Shown here one piece after another: positions 23,924 through 34,750 of a stretch of 64,000 bases of DNA. This DNA is from Aurantiochytrium sp. KH105 (taxonomy: Eukaryota > Sar > Bigyra > Thraustochytrida > Thraustochytriidae), in the NCBI GenBank assembly GCA_003116975.1, contig BGKB01000006.1, forward strand, positions 434,001-498,000, written 5' to 3'. The notes under the pieces are model-generated. The model saw only the letters and a program-made list of their open reading frames with translations. It was not told the DNA's origin and ran no database searches. The position numbers and the translations under genes are program-made. The first letter of the stretch is position 1; each line of letters opens with the position of its first letter.

Positions 23924-24158
23924 ATGAGGCACCGGCGCGCGGCCGAGCTAGTGCGCAGGCACGTCGCACAGGACCCGCGCAGCGAGGAGCTATACACTGT
24001 GTACGAGGTGGCTGTCACGCATGTGGCCCTGCCCTGCTGCGAGATCGAAAGCGCTTCAAGCACGAGTTGGTCATCGTCCACAGAAACAGTCGAAGCAGAA
24101 GCATCACTTGCCTCGTCATCTTCCTCGTCATCTGCATCGGCAGCTCCACTAGCATCAT

Positions 24159-24202
<44 letters not shown>

Positions 24203-26098
24203 ACAACAACAACAGTCGCGGCGTCGGCGACGACAAGTGGAGCGCTCCGCAGGGAGAATGAAGAAAACCACATTGAGAACAGAAGCGCCGAGTCAAAATC
24301 TGCAGACGGTGCGCATGACCTCTGCGCCAGCGCAACCGCGCTCTCTTTGCGCGAGATCGTGGACCCCAAGCAGCAGCAACAGCAGCAGCTGCACAAGCCT
24401 GCGTGCAAACTCTCTCGCAGCAGCAGCAGCAGCGTCAGTAGCGGAGGCTGCAGTAGCGCGGGCGCATTACCCGTCCGCGCGACCGCTCATGCAGACACTC
24501 TTGCAGATGCATCCGCAAGACCGGTCTCCTGGCGCATCTTCCGCAGATACAGCGACTTTCGAGCTCTGTATCAAGAACTGGCGGCCGCCAACCCTCGTGA
24601 AGCCAAGCTGCCGCACTTTCCGCCGCGCAAATTCCTCGGCAGCTCCATGAACCCCGACTTTGTAAACGCGCGTCAAGCTGCGCTCGACACTTGGCTTCGT
24701 GCCGTGGTGGATGCATGCCCGAGACTCGAGGGCGCACGACTCGTCGACCGATTTCTGATGCCGGCCGCCGACGCCTTCCACAATGTGGTCATCGTTGACG
24801 ACGGTAGACGTTCAGAAGAGGAAAAAGAAAGCGGCAGTCTCGATGGCGGCGAGGCCCAGAAACGAAAACAATTTGTACATGAAACAACAATCAACGACCC
24901 CCTGCGCTTCACGGACGGGCCCTTTGGCGCGAGGTTCCTGGGTATGGCGCACCATCTTCGGCATGCCAAGTTGCGCGAAGAGCAGCGCATGGAGAACCTC
25001 AAAGCCAAAGCTCGAGAAGGAGGCGATGCCGAAGACAACCTGGAAACACTTCGACGCGTGAACACTGGGGACTTTGAGTCATTGCGGGTAATCGGCAAGG
25101 GCTCCTTTGGCAAGGTCGTGGTCGCCCGCCACAAAAAGTCCAAGGAAATCTATGCCGTCAAAATACTCGAAAAAGCAAACATTTGCAAGCGCAAGCAAAT
25201 TGAACACACCAAGACGGAGCGACGTGTCATGGCTCGCGTACATCATCCCTTCATCGTGGAGCTCCACTATGCCTTTCAGTCGCGAACTCGTCTGTACATG
25301 GTGCTGGAGTTTGTGCAGGGCGGCGAGCTCTTCCACCATCTGGGCAAGTTCAAGAGCTTCCCCGAGGATTGGGCGCGCATGTGGACTGCCGAGATTGTCT
25401 TGGCTTTGCAATACTTGCACGAGCAACACATTATGTTTCGCGACCTCAAGCCCGAGAACATTCTCTTTGACAAGGACGGCCACGTGAAACTGATCGACTT
25501 TGGTCTTTGCAAGGAGGGTATTACGGACGGCGCGACGGGTGCGACCTCGTTTTGCGGAACCCCCGAGTATTTGGCGCCAGAGATCCTGAACCGCGTTGGT
25601 CATGGCACGGCGGTAGACTTTTGGAGTCTTGGCATGGTCTTGCACGAGATGCTCACGGGTCTGCCGCCCTGGTATTCGCGGAATAAGCGCAGGCTCTTCG
25701 ATCGTATTCGGAACGCAGCACTCGAGTTCCCTCGATCGGTATCTGCGCCTGCACGCAACCTGATCGCCGGACTCTTGGTGCGAGACCCGCGTCAGCGTCT
25801 GGGGAACCGTGGAACGGGTGTCATGGAGATCCGGACGCACCCGTTTTTCCGTGGAATTGACTGGGTTGCCTTGCTGCAGCGCAAGGTTGTCGCGCCTTTC
25901 AGACCATCGATTTCTACCTCATCCGATGGCAAACCGGACACCTCAAACTTTGATGCCGCATTCACGGGCATGCCGCTGAATGACCTCGAGTCCTCAGGAG
26001 GAGGCAGTGGCGATATTACCGCTCCTTTGGGGAGCGATGCTGCGAGCTTGCCCAAGGATTTGTGCGACAATTGGATCCTTGTCGGCACAGAGAGCTGA
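23924..26098 (+). CDS. PX-domain AGC-family protein kinase (SGK3/Akt-like) with a split PX domain
   Basis: The chosen ATG (context cgcaccATGA) gives 724 residues; the frame is open upstream to an ATG at 23573, but that extension is Arg/Gly-rich leader-like sequence. A PX-type first strand (residues ~22-40) is followed by about 160 residues rich in Ser, Ala, Thr and Gln, then the rest of a PX domain: RRYSDF (207-212), LPHFPPRKF and a final helix to ~279. PX domains bind phosphoinositides on endosomes. The kinase domain has GKGSFG (391-396), catalytic K413, FRDLKPEN (505-512, with Phe where AGC kinases usually have Tyr), DFG (525-527), activation-loop TSFCGTPEY and APE. Family knowledge: PDK1 phosphorylates this loop. 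The AGC tail has FDAAFT, but I cannot find the terminal FxxF[S/T][F/Y] hydrophobic motif. The gene converges on the downstream GT54-like gene. Kinase class is confident; the precise orthologue is not. Confidence 0.9.
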
Positions 26099-26630
26099 GC
26101 TATTAAAAAAAAACCTAGCATTTATAAACAGAACAAAAAAAAGAGAGTGCGACAAACTTTCCAACCCGATCTGTCTCGGCTCTCAGCTGATGGGTAGGAA
26201 TAAATAAAGTAAAGAAGCCCATTGTAGTAGAAATACAGATTTTTGTAAGGGGTTAACAACGATGATTGACGGATTGATTCAATACCTTGCGATTGGATAA
26301 GGCGGGGAGCGCTGGGGATCGATGGATGCCAATTTTGAAGCGATCGAATTCTTCGGAATGATCCTACAAGGATCAAGCTCAAGTCGCGTGGATCGAACAG
26401 AGTCAGATTTGACGAAGCGAGACAGAGTCAGGCACACAAAGATGAGAAATTTTCTGAAAAGTGAAAGAAAGTGGTCCGTCCAATTTCTTTCCATCTTTCC
26501 TACATTCTTCTCTGTTGCAACCACTTTACCATCTCTCGCTGGCTCGCTGGCTCACTTTCTTTTCTTTTCGTTGCCTTTGGTCTCCAGCCCTGTCTCCCAC
26601 CCCCTACCAAACTAATGAGTTTGCATTCCC
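26099..26630. other. Intergenic region between convergent genes (two 3' ends)
   Basis: This stretch is AT-rich compared with its surroundings and should hold the 3' UTRs of the PX-AGC kinase (plus) and the GT54-like gene (minus). An A-rich run follows the kinase stop, and overlapping aataaa words near 26200 are candidate polyadenylation signals for the kinase. No gene was seen. Confidence 0.6.
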
Positions 26631-28283
26631 TCATGGTTTGGCAAAGACTGCGGCAGACGAAGTGAGTTCCGTGTCGCAAATGAGCATTTCCTCGTCGCAG
26701 GCCTGACCCGGAGGCGGGGCGCAGGGCCAAACGTCTGCATTCGGACACTCGACCTTATTGAAAGCCTCGCGCGCAAAGATTGTCGGTGCGGTTAGGGGTG
26801 CCCAGCACACTGGAAACTTTTGTTTGTGCGATCCGCGGCGCAGCGTGCTGACCGTGCCAATATGCTCAAAGAGATTGTAGCGGAAGGCTGCATGCGTTCG
26901 CGATTTACGATACGCTTGCGCCTCCGGGGTCTCACCGAGGTACCATTCCGAAGTGAGGTGGTCCGGCTCGCGGCGGGCCTGGTGTTTCTCCAAGTACGCG
27001 GTGAGAGCAGGGAGGTCATCGCCTTGAAGAACCACGCCATTGAGGCCAAAACTAGCGCGTAGCGCGAGCCAGTCGCCACCGACGGTCTCCGAGACGCGCC
27101 CGACCGCATAACGGAGTGCATCAAGCATGCGCGGACAAGCGACAAAGTCATCCTCCATAAAAAGATAGTGCGCGGGGCGGTGCTGCTCCTGGACATACTT
27201 GAGGAGCTGCGCCACATCACGCGTCTGTTGCTGGACCTTGCTGGAGGGCGGCTTGCCGGGCTTGGCGCCTGAGCGTGTGACGGCGCGGCGAGCATCCTTT
27301 TGCGTCTTGAGTGCTTCCTGTGGCGTCTCGGTGATGCGATCCACATTGTCAACAAAGTCAAAGTAGCCTGCCCACGGGCTCTCCGCGTCGCCGAAATATC
27401 GCCGCGCCTCTGTAAAGGCGCGATGGTTACCCGGGCTGTGGTTCATGACGACGACACGTACGAGCTCGAACAATGGGTCTGTGCGCAGGCGCGGTAGCTC
27501 TGCGGCGAGACCCTTGAGGGTTCTTCCCAAATAGTCCATGTCGTCCTTGCGGGGTACGGTGGGGATGCCAATCACGAGCCATGGTCTTGGGTCAGCCTCT
27601 GTAGATGGCGACGCAGGCACACTGGGGAAGCTCAATTGGTTGCCGAGGTCTTGTTCATTATCATCATCGCCTTCATCTGCGGAGACGATCGAGTCGAGTC
27701 CCTTGGTTGTCAGGACGGCTCGTTCGTCATTTGCATTGCCAACTTGGAGCTGGCCAGCGCCCAGGGCGTCCGGGGCGGGAAGCTGCTTGAGTTTGATTTC
27801 AAGTTGTCGTTTCTCCTTTTTGCAAGTATCAATTTTGTGCGTCATGGCGTCGAGGCGCTTGCCCAGGGAAAGTTGAGTCTGCACAAAGCGCTGCTGCGTG
27901 GACTCGACGCTGCGGAGACAGCTTTCGTATTCTGATTCGTTGCAGCTCAGCGTCAAGGTCTTGACAACGAGCTGTGAGCGCTCATAGTCTTGACGCGCGT
28001 TATGAAGTTCTAGCCGGAGGTCGTCGCATAGCAGCTCATTGGCAAAGAGGCCTGAGACTATGTAGAGCGTTTCTGCAAAGACGACAAAGATGAGGACGCG
28101 AAAAAGTAATCGTGATGCCCAGGACCCGTTTCCTGAGAACCATTGATCGCTTGGGCCGTTCTTGCTTATTGGGATGTTATACCTTGTGTCCGCAGGCGTT
28201 GAAAAGTAATCAAAGGCGCCCATGCTGCTATTCGTCGGGACGCGGGCTTGTCGCAGGTGGTTTGGGTTGAGTCTCCTGTTCAT
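26631..28283 (-). CDS. Type II membrane glycosyltransferase, GT54/MGAT4-like
   Basis: The frame encodes 550 residues. A short cytoplasmic N-terminus is followed by one transmembrane segment (about 59-81), a helical, charged stem (about 85-230) and a luminal catalytic domain. The domain carries IGIPTVPR (238-245), an EDDF acidic metal-binding-type motif (377-380), WLALRASFG (405-413) and HIGTVSTLR (474-482). This order resembles the GT54 N-acetylglucosaminyltransferases (MGAT4), which add a beta-1,4-linked GlcNAc to the alpha-1,3 arm of N-glycans in the Golgi. That reaction is family knowledge; donor and acceptor cannot be read from the sequence. The ATG at 28283 is the first in frame; an ATG at residue 21 is an alternative. 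The gene is divergent from the TMEM242-like gene. Golgi glycosyltransferase is confident, GT54 moderately so. Confidence 0.75.
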   Translation of the reverse strand: MNRRLNPNHLRQARVPTNSSMGAFDYFSTPADTRYNIPISKNGPSDQWFSGNGSWASRLLFRVLIFVVFAETLYIVSGLFANELLCDDLRLELHNARQDYERSQLVVKTLTLSCNESEYESCLRSVESTQQRFVQTQLSLGKRLDAMTHKIDTCKKEKRQLEIKLKQLPAPDALGAGQLQVGNANDERAVLTTKGLDSIVSADEGDDDNEQDLGNQLSFPSVPASPSTEADPRPWLVIGIPTVPRKDDMDYLGRTLKGLAAELPRLRTDPLFELVRVVVMNHSPGNHRAFTEARRYFGDAESPWAGYFDFVDNVDRITETPQEALKTQKDARRAVTRSGAKPGKPPSSKVQQQTRDVAQLLKYVQEQHRPAHYLFMEDDFVACPRMLDALRYAVGRVSETVGGDWLALRASFGLNGVVLQGDDLPALTAYLEKHQARREPDHLTSEWYLGETPEAQAYRKSRTHAAFRYNLFEHIGTVSTLRRGSHKQKFPVCWAPLTAPTIFAREAFNKVECPNADVWPCAPPPGQACDEEMLICDTELTSSAAVFAKP

Positions 28284-29968
28284 CCTAGGGTATCTGATTG
28301 GGTGTTTGTTTATCTGTTTGATTGGCTGGGTGGCTGGGTGGCTGGCACCAGGACGGTCAATCTCGTCTTCTTGTTGATGTTCTTGTCGTTGTCGCTAGGA
28401 AGTCTTCCGAGCAAGGGATTCCCCTTCGATCGGCAAGCGGAAGATGGCAACGCGAGGGGGAAGATTACAGCTCTGGTCCTTTACCTTTGCCTACGCCGAC
28501 TCCTTTACTCAAGTATGCTGCGCTCAACTCTGCTGGCGCTCTTCGACGCGCAAGAAAAAGGGGCAGGGAGGGCCTTCCGAGGTCCGTTTCGTCTCGACTG
28601 TGCCTCCTCCTCCTTCTCCTCTTGCTGTCAGTTCCTGGGCTGCCGAGCGAGGTGCGGACAGCCAGGGTCGCGTGCAGCGCGAAAGGGGGGGGGGGGGCAA
28701 GAGGGGCCCGGAGCGCGTGGCTCGACAGCCGCGCAGCGCGCGCGCGCAGCGGCCTCGGCGCCGTCGGCGTCTGCGTGCCCGCGCGATGCGCAGCGGCGTC
28801 ACGACGAGAGTCGACCTCGCTCGACCTCGCGCTCGCTCCCGCTTCCTCCACGGTGGTCTCTCGCTCGCTCGCTCGCTCGCTCGCTCGCGCTCTCCCGCCG
28901 GCGGGCCGGCGGGCGGGCCAGCCCACTGCGCGAGGGCGGCGGCGCTCGTGCGTGGCGCGGCGCGGCGTGCCGAGTTGCGAGGTTTGGCTTCAAGAAGTTG
29001 CGCGCCCCGGACGTGACTCCATTTTTGTTTTCCCTTTCTTTCTTTCTTTCTTCCTTTCTTCCTTTCTAATTTTACAGCTTTTTATCCAGTAGCCTATTTG
29101 TTTCCAACAAGCATAGGCCCTACTACTACTCAAACAATCCCATCCGCCACCGAAAGAAATGGCAAAACAGAGGAAAACAACACTGGCCTGGCTGGCTGAT
29201 GGAAACCTCCATCATGGTCACCGGGTGGACCCTGATCACGACGGTCGCCCGAACTCTAAAAGCGCTCGCGGCGGGGAAACTTAAGCGCGGCCGCCCTGGC
29301 GGGCAGCAAAGGCTTGATAACTGCCCCTTCAGGCATGCATCATCGGTGCATGGCATCGCGGTTTTTTACTATAAATCATCGTGGCAAGGCGGCCCGAAGA
29401 GGACTTGGCGGATGACGAGGAAAGCGGAGTCGTAAACATAAAACAGAAAAGAGGAAGAGTGCCGTACTGGCACGTCTCGAGTCCCCGCGCCGTACGCATG
29501 GCCGGTCGGCGGGGAGGCGCCGGGTCGTCTTCCGTCCCAGCCTCAGCCGGCGAGGCAGTCGGCCTCGCTCGGCGGGCGGACCTGCAGCCGGTACCGTCGT
29601 CTGCGAGCGACAGGCGAGACGATAGACGAGCGGGGCCGCCGGCTCTTGCGAATTCTGAAAATGAAACGAAAAGAAAAAGAAAAAGAAAAAAAAGGGACAA
29701 AAAGAGGGAAAGGGACCTATGCGCGGATAGACCGCGCAGGGACAACGAAAAATCCGTCCGGCTGCACAAGTAAGTGGAGCAGGAGAGTGCGATAGACAAG
29801 TGTCACCGACTGCGCGCGGCGCGAGCAAGAGCGGGCGCAAGCAAGCGGGCAGGCCGGCAGCGGGCGCAGAGAAAAGAAGACGCGGACGGACCGAAGCCCC
29901 TGCGCGATACCCAAAAATCCCTTCTTTCTCGAGGGTCTCAAGTCGGCGAGGACGCGAGAAAAACTAAA
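28284..29968. promoter_or_regulatory. Divergent intergenic region between the GT54-like and TMEM242-like genes
   Basis: About 1.7 kb must contain both promoters and 5' leaders. It holds a run of about 12 G near 28686, a TCGC tetranucleotide tract (28858-28887), a CTTT-rich pyrimidine tract (29030-29067) and an A-rich purine tract near 29665-29695. Readable frames here (for example about 270 residues from 28248) are low-complexity and overlap each other, so none is called. The frame of the TMEM242-like gene is open upstream to 29774. Confidence 0.5.
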
Positions 29969-30739
29969 ATGAGTGGGCATGACAACGATGGCGTCGTGAA
30001 GGACGCAGAAAACGTGCCGCCGACGATGGCGGAGGACGTGGACAAGGAAGAGCACCCGTCGAAGCTGGCGGCGTCAGCCGCCAAGGTGATGCACACGCTA
30101 GAGAATTTGAACTCGAAGGAATCCGAGACGGTAATTGGACCTGGCACGGCCGCGCTTTTTGCCTTGAGCTGCGCCGGTATGCTCTCGGTGGGATTCCAGT
30201 TGGGCATGCGGCGCGAGCTCAAAAAGGATAAACCTGAGATCGTGCCCGGAAGTCTTCGCGAGCGCGTTGGGCAGCCATCGCAGCTCCCAGAGGTAAAGCG
30301 GGCCCGAGAAATCCAATCGCGACGGCGCCCGGCGCCTGCACTTCTTGCTTTTCGCGCGCTCGGATACGCGACGGTTTTGACAACTTCAACTGCAACGGCT
30401 GTCTGCATCTTTGGCAAGTGGTACTACAACATTCGTGACACCGAGGACCTGATTTGGCGCCTCAAGCGAAACGTGCCCGAGAAGGGCGCCACGCTCAAGT
30501 CTTGGATTGGCCCGCCGCTCGAGGGCCTTCGCGATGGTCTCATGTATCTTTTCAGCCCGCTCAAGCCCATGCTCGCCCCCAAGGGCAACGACGCGACGCT
30601 TTCGCGCACCATCGATCAGGAAAGATCCGAGCTTGAGCGTCTTGGTGTGGACACCAGCATTCTCGAGCCCATCCCAGAGCCGCCCAAGAATATTGGTGGG
30701 CGGAGTTCTTCGCCGCCGCCCTCTTCTCCTTCATCATGA
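29969..30739 (+). CDS. TMEM242-like two-TM membrane protein (probable mitochondrial assembly factor)
   Basis: The ATG at 29969 (context aaaATGA, after an A-rich leader) gives 256 residues; an upstream in-frame ATG at 29774 would add 65 Arg/Ala-rich residues that look like leader. Two hydrophobic segments (about 58-80 and 128-150) are separated by a basic loop. The words AGMLSVGFQLG in the first and ALLAFRALGY in the second, followed by WYYNIRDTEDL, match the pattern of animal TMEM242, an inner mitochondrial membrane protein that assists assembly of ATP synthase and complex I. The match is by recall of the family pattern, not by alignment. The C-terminal ~60 residues, ending in a Ser/Pro-rich tail, are extra relative to the animal protein (about 140 residues). 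The gene is divergent from the GT54-like gene. Confidence 0.6.
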   Translation: MSGHDNDGVVKDAENVPPTMAEDVDKEEHPSKLAASAAKVMHTLENLNSKESETVIGPGTAALFALSCAGMLSVGFQLGMRRELKKDKPEIVPGSLRERVGQPSQLPEVKRAREIQSRRRPAPALLAFRALGYATVLTTSTATAVCIFGKWYYNIRDTEDLIWRLKRNVPEKGATLKSWIGPPLEGLRDGLMYLFSPLKPMLAPKGNDATLSRTIDQERSELERLGVDTSILEPIPEPPKNIGGRSSSPPPSSPSS

Positions 30740-32641
30740 TGTTGCTTGTGGCATGATGGCATAGCTTGGCTTTTTGCCAAGATTGCAAACCTCTTGCAGA
30801 TTCTTGGTTCGATGTGACTTCTCGATCCATCGACTGCCTGCCTGTCTGCCTGACTGCCTGACTGCCGGACTGACTGGGGAACGAACACGTGGCAGTGTCT
30901 TGCGTGATTTTCTAAAAGTCCTCCATTTCCTCACCCACTCGATATCTCAGCTTTGCTGTCTGCCTGTCCCTCTGTTCCTCAATCATGCACCCGCATCGCC
31001 GGCAGCTGCTGTGGCTCCTGTCGCCGAAAAGATCGCCCGCCGTGGGAGGTGCTCTTTTTTCTTCTTTCCCCTCTCTTCCTCCTCGCGTCACGGAGCCCTC
31101 CGCAGGGCGCAACAACCGTTAGCCTTAGCGTCGGCGCGATGCTCACAAACATTCGATCCATGCCAGCCACCATCCAACCGCAACACGCACAGCAGCATCT
31201 TCTGAGCGATCGCCGATCGCGGCCAAGTCGAGCCCAGCCGAGCCCAGCCGAGCCGAGCCGAGCGTCGCGTGTTTACTTTCTTTCTTTTCTCTCTCTCCCT
31301 CGCTGTTTCCATGCTTCTCTCTCTCTCGGCGTCCAAGCTCCGCTGCGAATGGGCGGGTGGTGCACACGGCATGGAAGCATGCAGCAGCTGAGCTGCGGCG
31401 GCTGCAGCACGCGCGCCTCAATGAACCCGATCACGCGGGAGCCCCACATTTATTTTTACTATCTCCGCGCCACTGTTATCGAACGAGCTGCCATCTATCC
31501 CAGAACCGCCGAGCAGTCGCGCGTCGAGCAGCGCGGAGAGCGAGAGAAAGAAAAGAGGTTCCTGCGCCACCGTCGGCCGGGGGCGCCGAGGCTCAGGCGC
31601 GTCTCCAGGATCCATCCACGCGTCCATTCACACCAGGGCAGCGAGCGCGCGAGCGAGCGACTGCGACAACTGCGATCTCCCGGTGCACCGTCCACACCGC
31701 GCGCGCACACGCGTCGCTCTTTCGCTCTCTCGCTCTTTTGCGCTCGCCCTCGCTGCTGCCACGTCGCGTCGAAGCATGGCATGGCAAGGCAAGACAAGAC
31801 AAGGCAACGCAAGGCATGCAGCAAGCAGCAGCAGCGCCGGTCTGCGTGCGCAGTCTGGACGGTCGTGGAGCCGCGCCGCGCTGAGGCGCTTCTGGCAGGT
31901 CTGGCAGCAGGAAGGGAAAAAGGAGGAAGGAAGGAAGAGGAGGAATAGTTGATGAAAAGGGAGAAGAAGCGCACTGCCTGGGGCCGACAGCGGGACGCGC
32001 ATGATCGCTTGGATCCTGGAGCGCATCAGCGTCGTCATGGTGGCTTGGGCTTCTCCAGCACGCAATGCATGCGTGCCGCCTTCTTCCACGCATCCATCTA
32101 TCCAGACATCCATGCCCGCAGTATATAGTAGTAGCGGAAAGATAAAAAAGTAAAGTATGGTAGTTAAAAAGTACACTACGTCTCCCGAATTCATTCACCT
32201 TGGTAGTAATAACAAAAAAACCCACACCACGGCAGCGTCCAACATGGCGCCCCGCGCCGCGGTGCGCTGGCGATCACGCCCGCCCTCGCTCGCGCCTTCT
32301 CGCCCTAGCCATCCTGCCTGCCTGCCCTGCCATGCTTGTCGTGCTTGTCGCGCAAGATGGACGCGGGCCCTGCATCTGTCTGAGCGCGGTCGCGGCGCGC
32401 GCGCGCCGTGACTCACGCAACGCACGGTCGGTCGCTCGCGGTCGCTGTCGCAGATGAGGGCGGTTCGCTCGCTCATGGTCGCTGGCAGGGAAGGGAAGCG
32501 AAGGGAGGCGCTTGGACAAGGACCGGTGGCCGGCGAGCGAGCCCTGTGAGGGAGTCTCGAAAGGAGGGTTGATTGCAGCGGGTACCCGGGTAGTACTCGA
32601 GTACCCTCTCCCCCTCCCCCCCCCCCTTGTTTTTCGGCTAC

Positions 32642-33061
32642 TCAAACTTGAAGGGCTCCAGCCATCGCGCTCTTGCTTACTGTTAGCTCATTGTCTAGAC
32701 GCTCGATCCGAGCCAACGACAGTTTCGCATCGTTGCGGCGATGCGATATAAGATCTTCGAGGGCGGGTAAAGCAATCGGACCAACGCCCGACGCTCGTAT
32801 GTGGAGTTCGTACGAGACGAGAAATTTTAGGCCACCAGCAGCCAGCTGACTGGCATCCAGAGCCAGCTTTGATCGGGCTGACAATGATTCGGGAGCTCGT
32901 GAACGTGCCGAGGACCATGACGCAAGAGCCTTTTGGCACTTGTCGCTGGTCCGGACAAAGGAAGCCTGCGAATTTTGAGAAACTATCAACGGTCGGCTGC
33001 CCGAGGTGCAGCAACAGAGACGAGCGAGGCCATTGCCCGGTGGACAAAGTTGCGACAGCAT
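32642..33061 (-). CDS. Doubtful small open reading frame, 139 residues
   Basis: This ATG-initiated frame has a mixed, protein-like composition in its second half, including a plausible charged helix (EDLISHRRNDAKLSLARIERL), unlike the Arg/Ala/Pro shadow frames around it. The first half is Ser/Cys-rich and less convincing. No domain is recognised and there is no supporting neighbour. It could be a real small gene, a single exon, or chance. Confidence 0.2.
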   Translation of the reverse strand: MLSQLCPPGNGLARLCCCTSGSRPLIVSQNSQASFVRTSDKCQKALASWSSARSRAPESLSARSKLALDASQLAAGGLKFLVSYELHIRASGVGPIALPALEDLISHRRNDAKLSLARIERLDNELTVSKSAMAGALQV

Positions 33062-34668
33062 CGATCTTGCTCGCCGTTATGTTGTCAAAGCAAGCAAGAG
33101 ATGCCTTTCATGAGGCAATCTGTTTGTCTGGCAGGCAGGCAGGCTTGCAAGCCAGCTCGCTCAAGCATGATCGAGGTGCATCATCGCAACGACCTGTTGC
33201 GAGACGAGACACGAGCAGGCAGGCCAAACGTCGATCGACCCGCCCTTAGGTGGCGCTCCAGAAGGTCAATTCGTTGAGATCCCGGCGAAAGTCTCGGAGG
33301 GTCAGCAATCTCGTCCGGACATTCGAGCCTGCGAGACTTGATTGTTCGTTGGACAGAGGGGCAGACAGAGGGGATGGATGAATTTGGGCCCGTGCGTCCG
33401 CGAGATGTGCTACCATCGTGATCACAAGAAAGTAGCCTAATCTTTGGCGAAAAAAGAAAAAAGAACAAAAAGTGCGTCCTGCGCAAATAGAATCCGATCG
33501 GTTGAATACACAACAGCGAGCGAAACGTTGCCGTCGGTCCCCTTTGCTGGTCGAAACTGTCATCTTTGCAGCTGGCGAGCAGGACAAGATCGCGAGTGCT
33601 TGGCTGACAGTGAGGCGAGGGCCTATCCTAAAGTGCAAAATGCACCGTGTCGTTTTTAATTTGACGTTTCATCACGATAGTTATTGTCAAAACGAACCTC
33701 CTTGTCGCCTGACTGCGGAGGCTGCGGTAACTCATATCTCTTGCTTGGGATCGAGCTGAATGAACAACCAAATGCACGAGGAAACCGCGCAGCACTTTTG
33801 CTTGTGGCTGGGACGCGAAAGCTCACGATTTCTTCAAATCTCAGGCCCATGCGTGCGATCTTGCTCCTTCCACTTGCGCGTGCATGCTCTCTCTCGCCTC
33901 GCGGTAGACACGATGCCATTTAAGATGGGGCCTCGGGGCACGACGTTTCATCTGGCTCGCTGTTGTTCCAATGCAGGTAATTTTTCGCGATGAAGACCGT
34001 TGCACTCCTGTCGGCCACACATTCACATCCCGGCATTCATCGATACCGCCGCTGGCTCCCGTCCCGCCGCCGCCGCCGCCGGTCTTGCCCAAGAGACCAG
34101 GCGGCTAACGGTCACCGGCCGAAGCGAGCAGTAGCCTAGAGAGCATCTCGTGCGAGCACAATCGAGCGATCGGCGTCGTCGTGTCGTTGCCGCCGTTTTT
34201 CTTTCTTTTTCTTCCCCTCACATCCAGTCTTGCAGGTTCGGAAAGGCCGAAGGGAGGCCCGTGCCCTTCTTGGCTTCAATCGCGGTTGTGTGCGAAGGCA
34301 AGACTCGGGCTCGTCAGCCAGTCAGTCAGTGAGCCAGCCAGCCAAGCAGATAGACGGCTGGCTACACAGGCAGACGGCCAGCCAACCAGATGTCGCAGAC
34401 GGTAGCGCACGCCAGCCAGATGCAGGCAGGTGCAGGCTCAGAAAGACGTTTACCGGACAAATCGACTCAAGTTTCCTGCGCAGTGGAGACACAGTCACTA
34501 CGTCCAGCGGACAAGGCAGCGCGGACTTGGCCAAGTCCGCGCTCAATTCTTTTTATTCCAACGGCGGTTTCAACTCAGCTTACCTCAACTCATTTCTGTA
34601 GAATTCGGTCACGAGGTGGCTTGAATGGCAGCGTGCAGTTTACTGACTGACGTTTAGATCGCAAGCAG

Positions 34669-34750
<82 letters not shown>
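34669..34750. repeat. Long GCAA tetranucleotide microsatellite (about 20 copies)
   Basis: About 82 bases of nearly perfect GCAA repeat, preceded by an imperfect copy. It is the longest simple repeat in the window and lies in non-coding DNA. Read on the minus strand it would give Leu-Ala-Cys-Leu repeats, which explains the odd peptide frame there. Confidence 0.97.

Noticed and set aside
30953..31948. Plus-strand frame of 331 residues with minus-strand frames of about 190-210 residues
   Set aside because: Low-complexity Ser/Arg/Cys sequence with no hydrophobic pattern or motif; overlapping frames on both strands.
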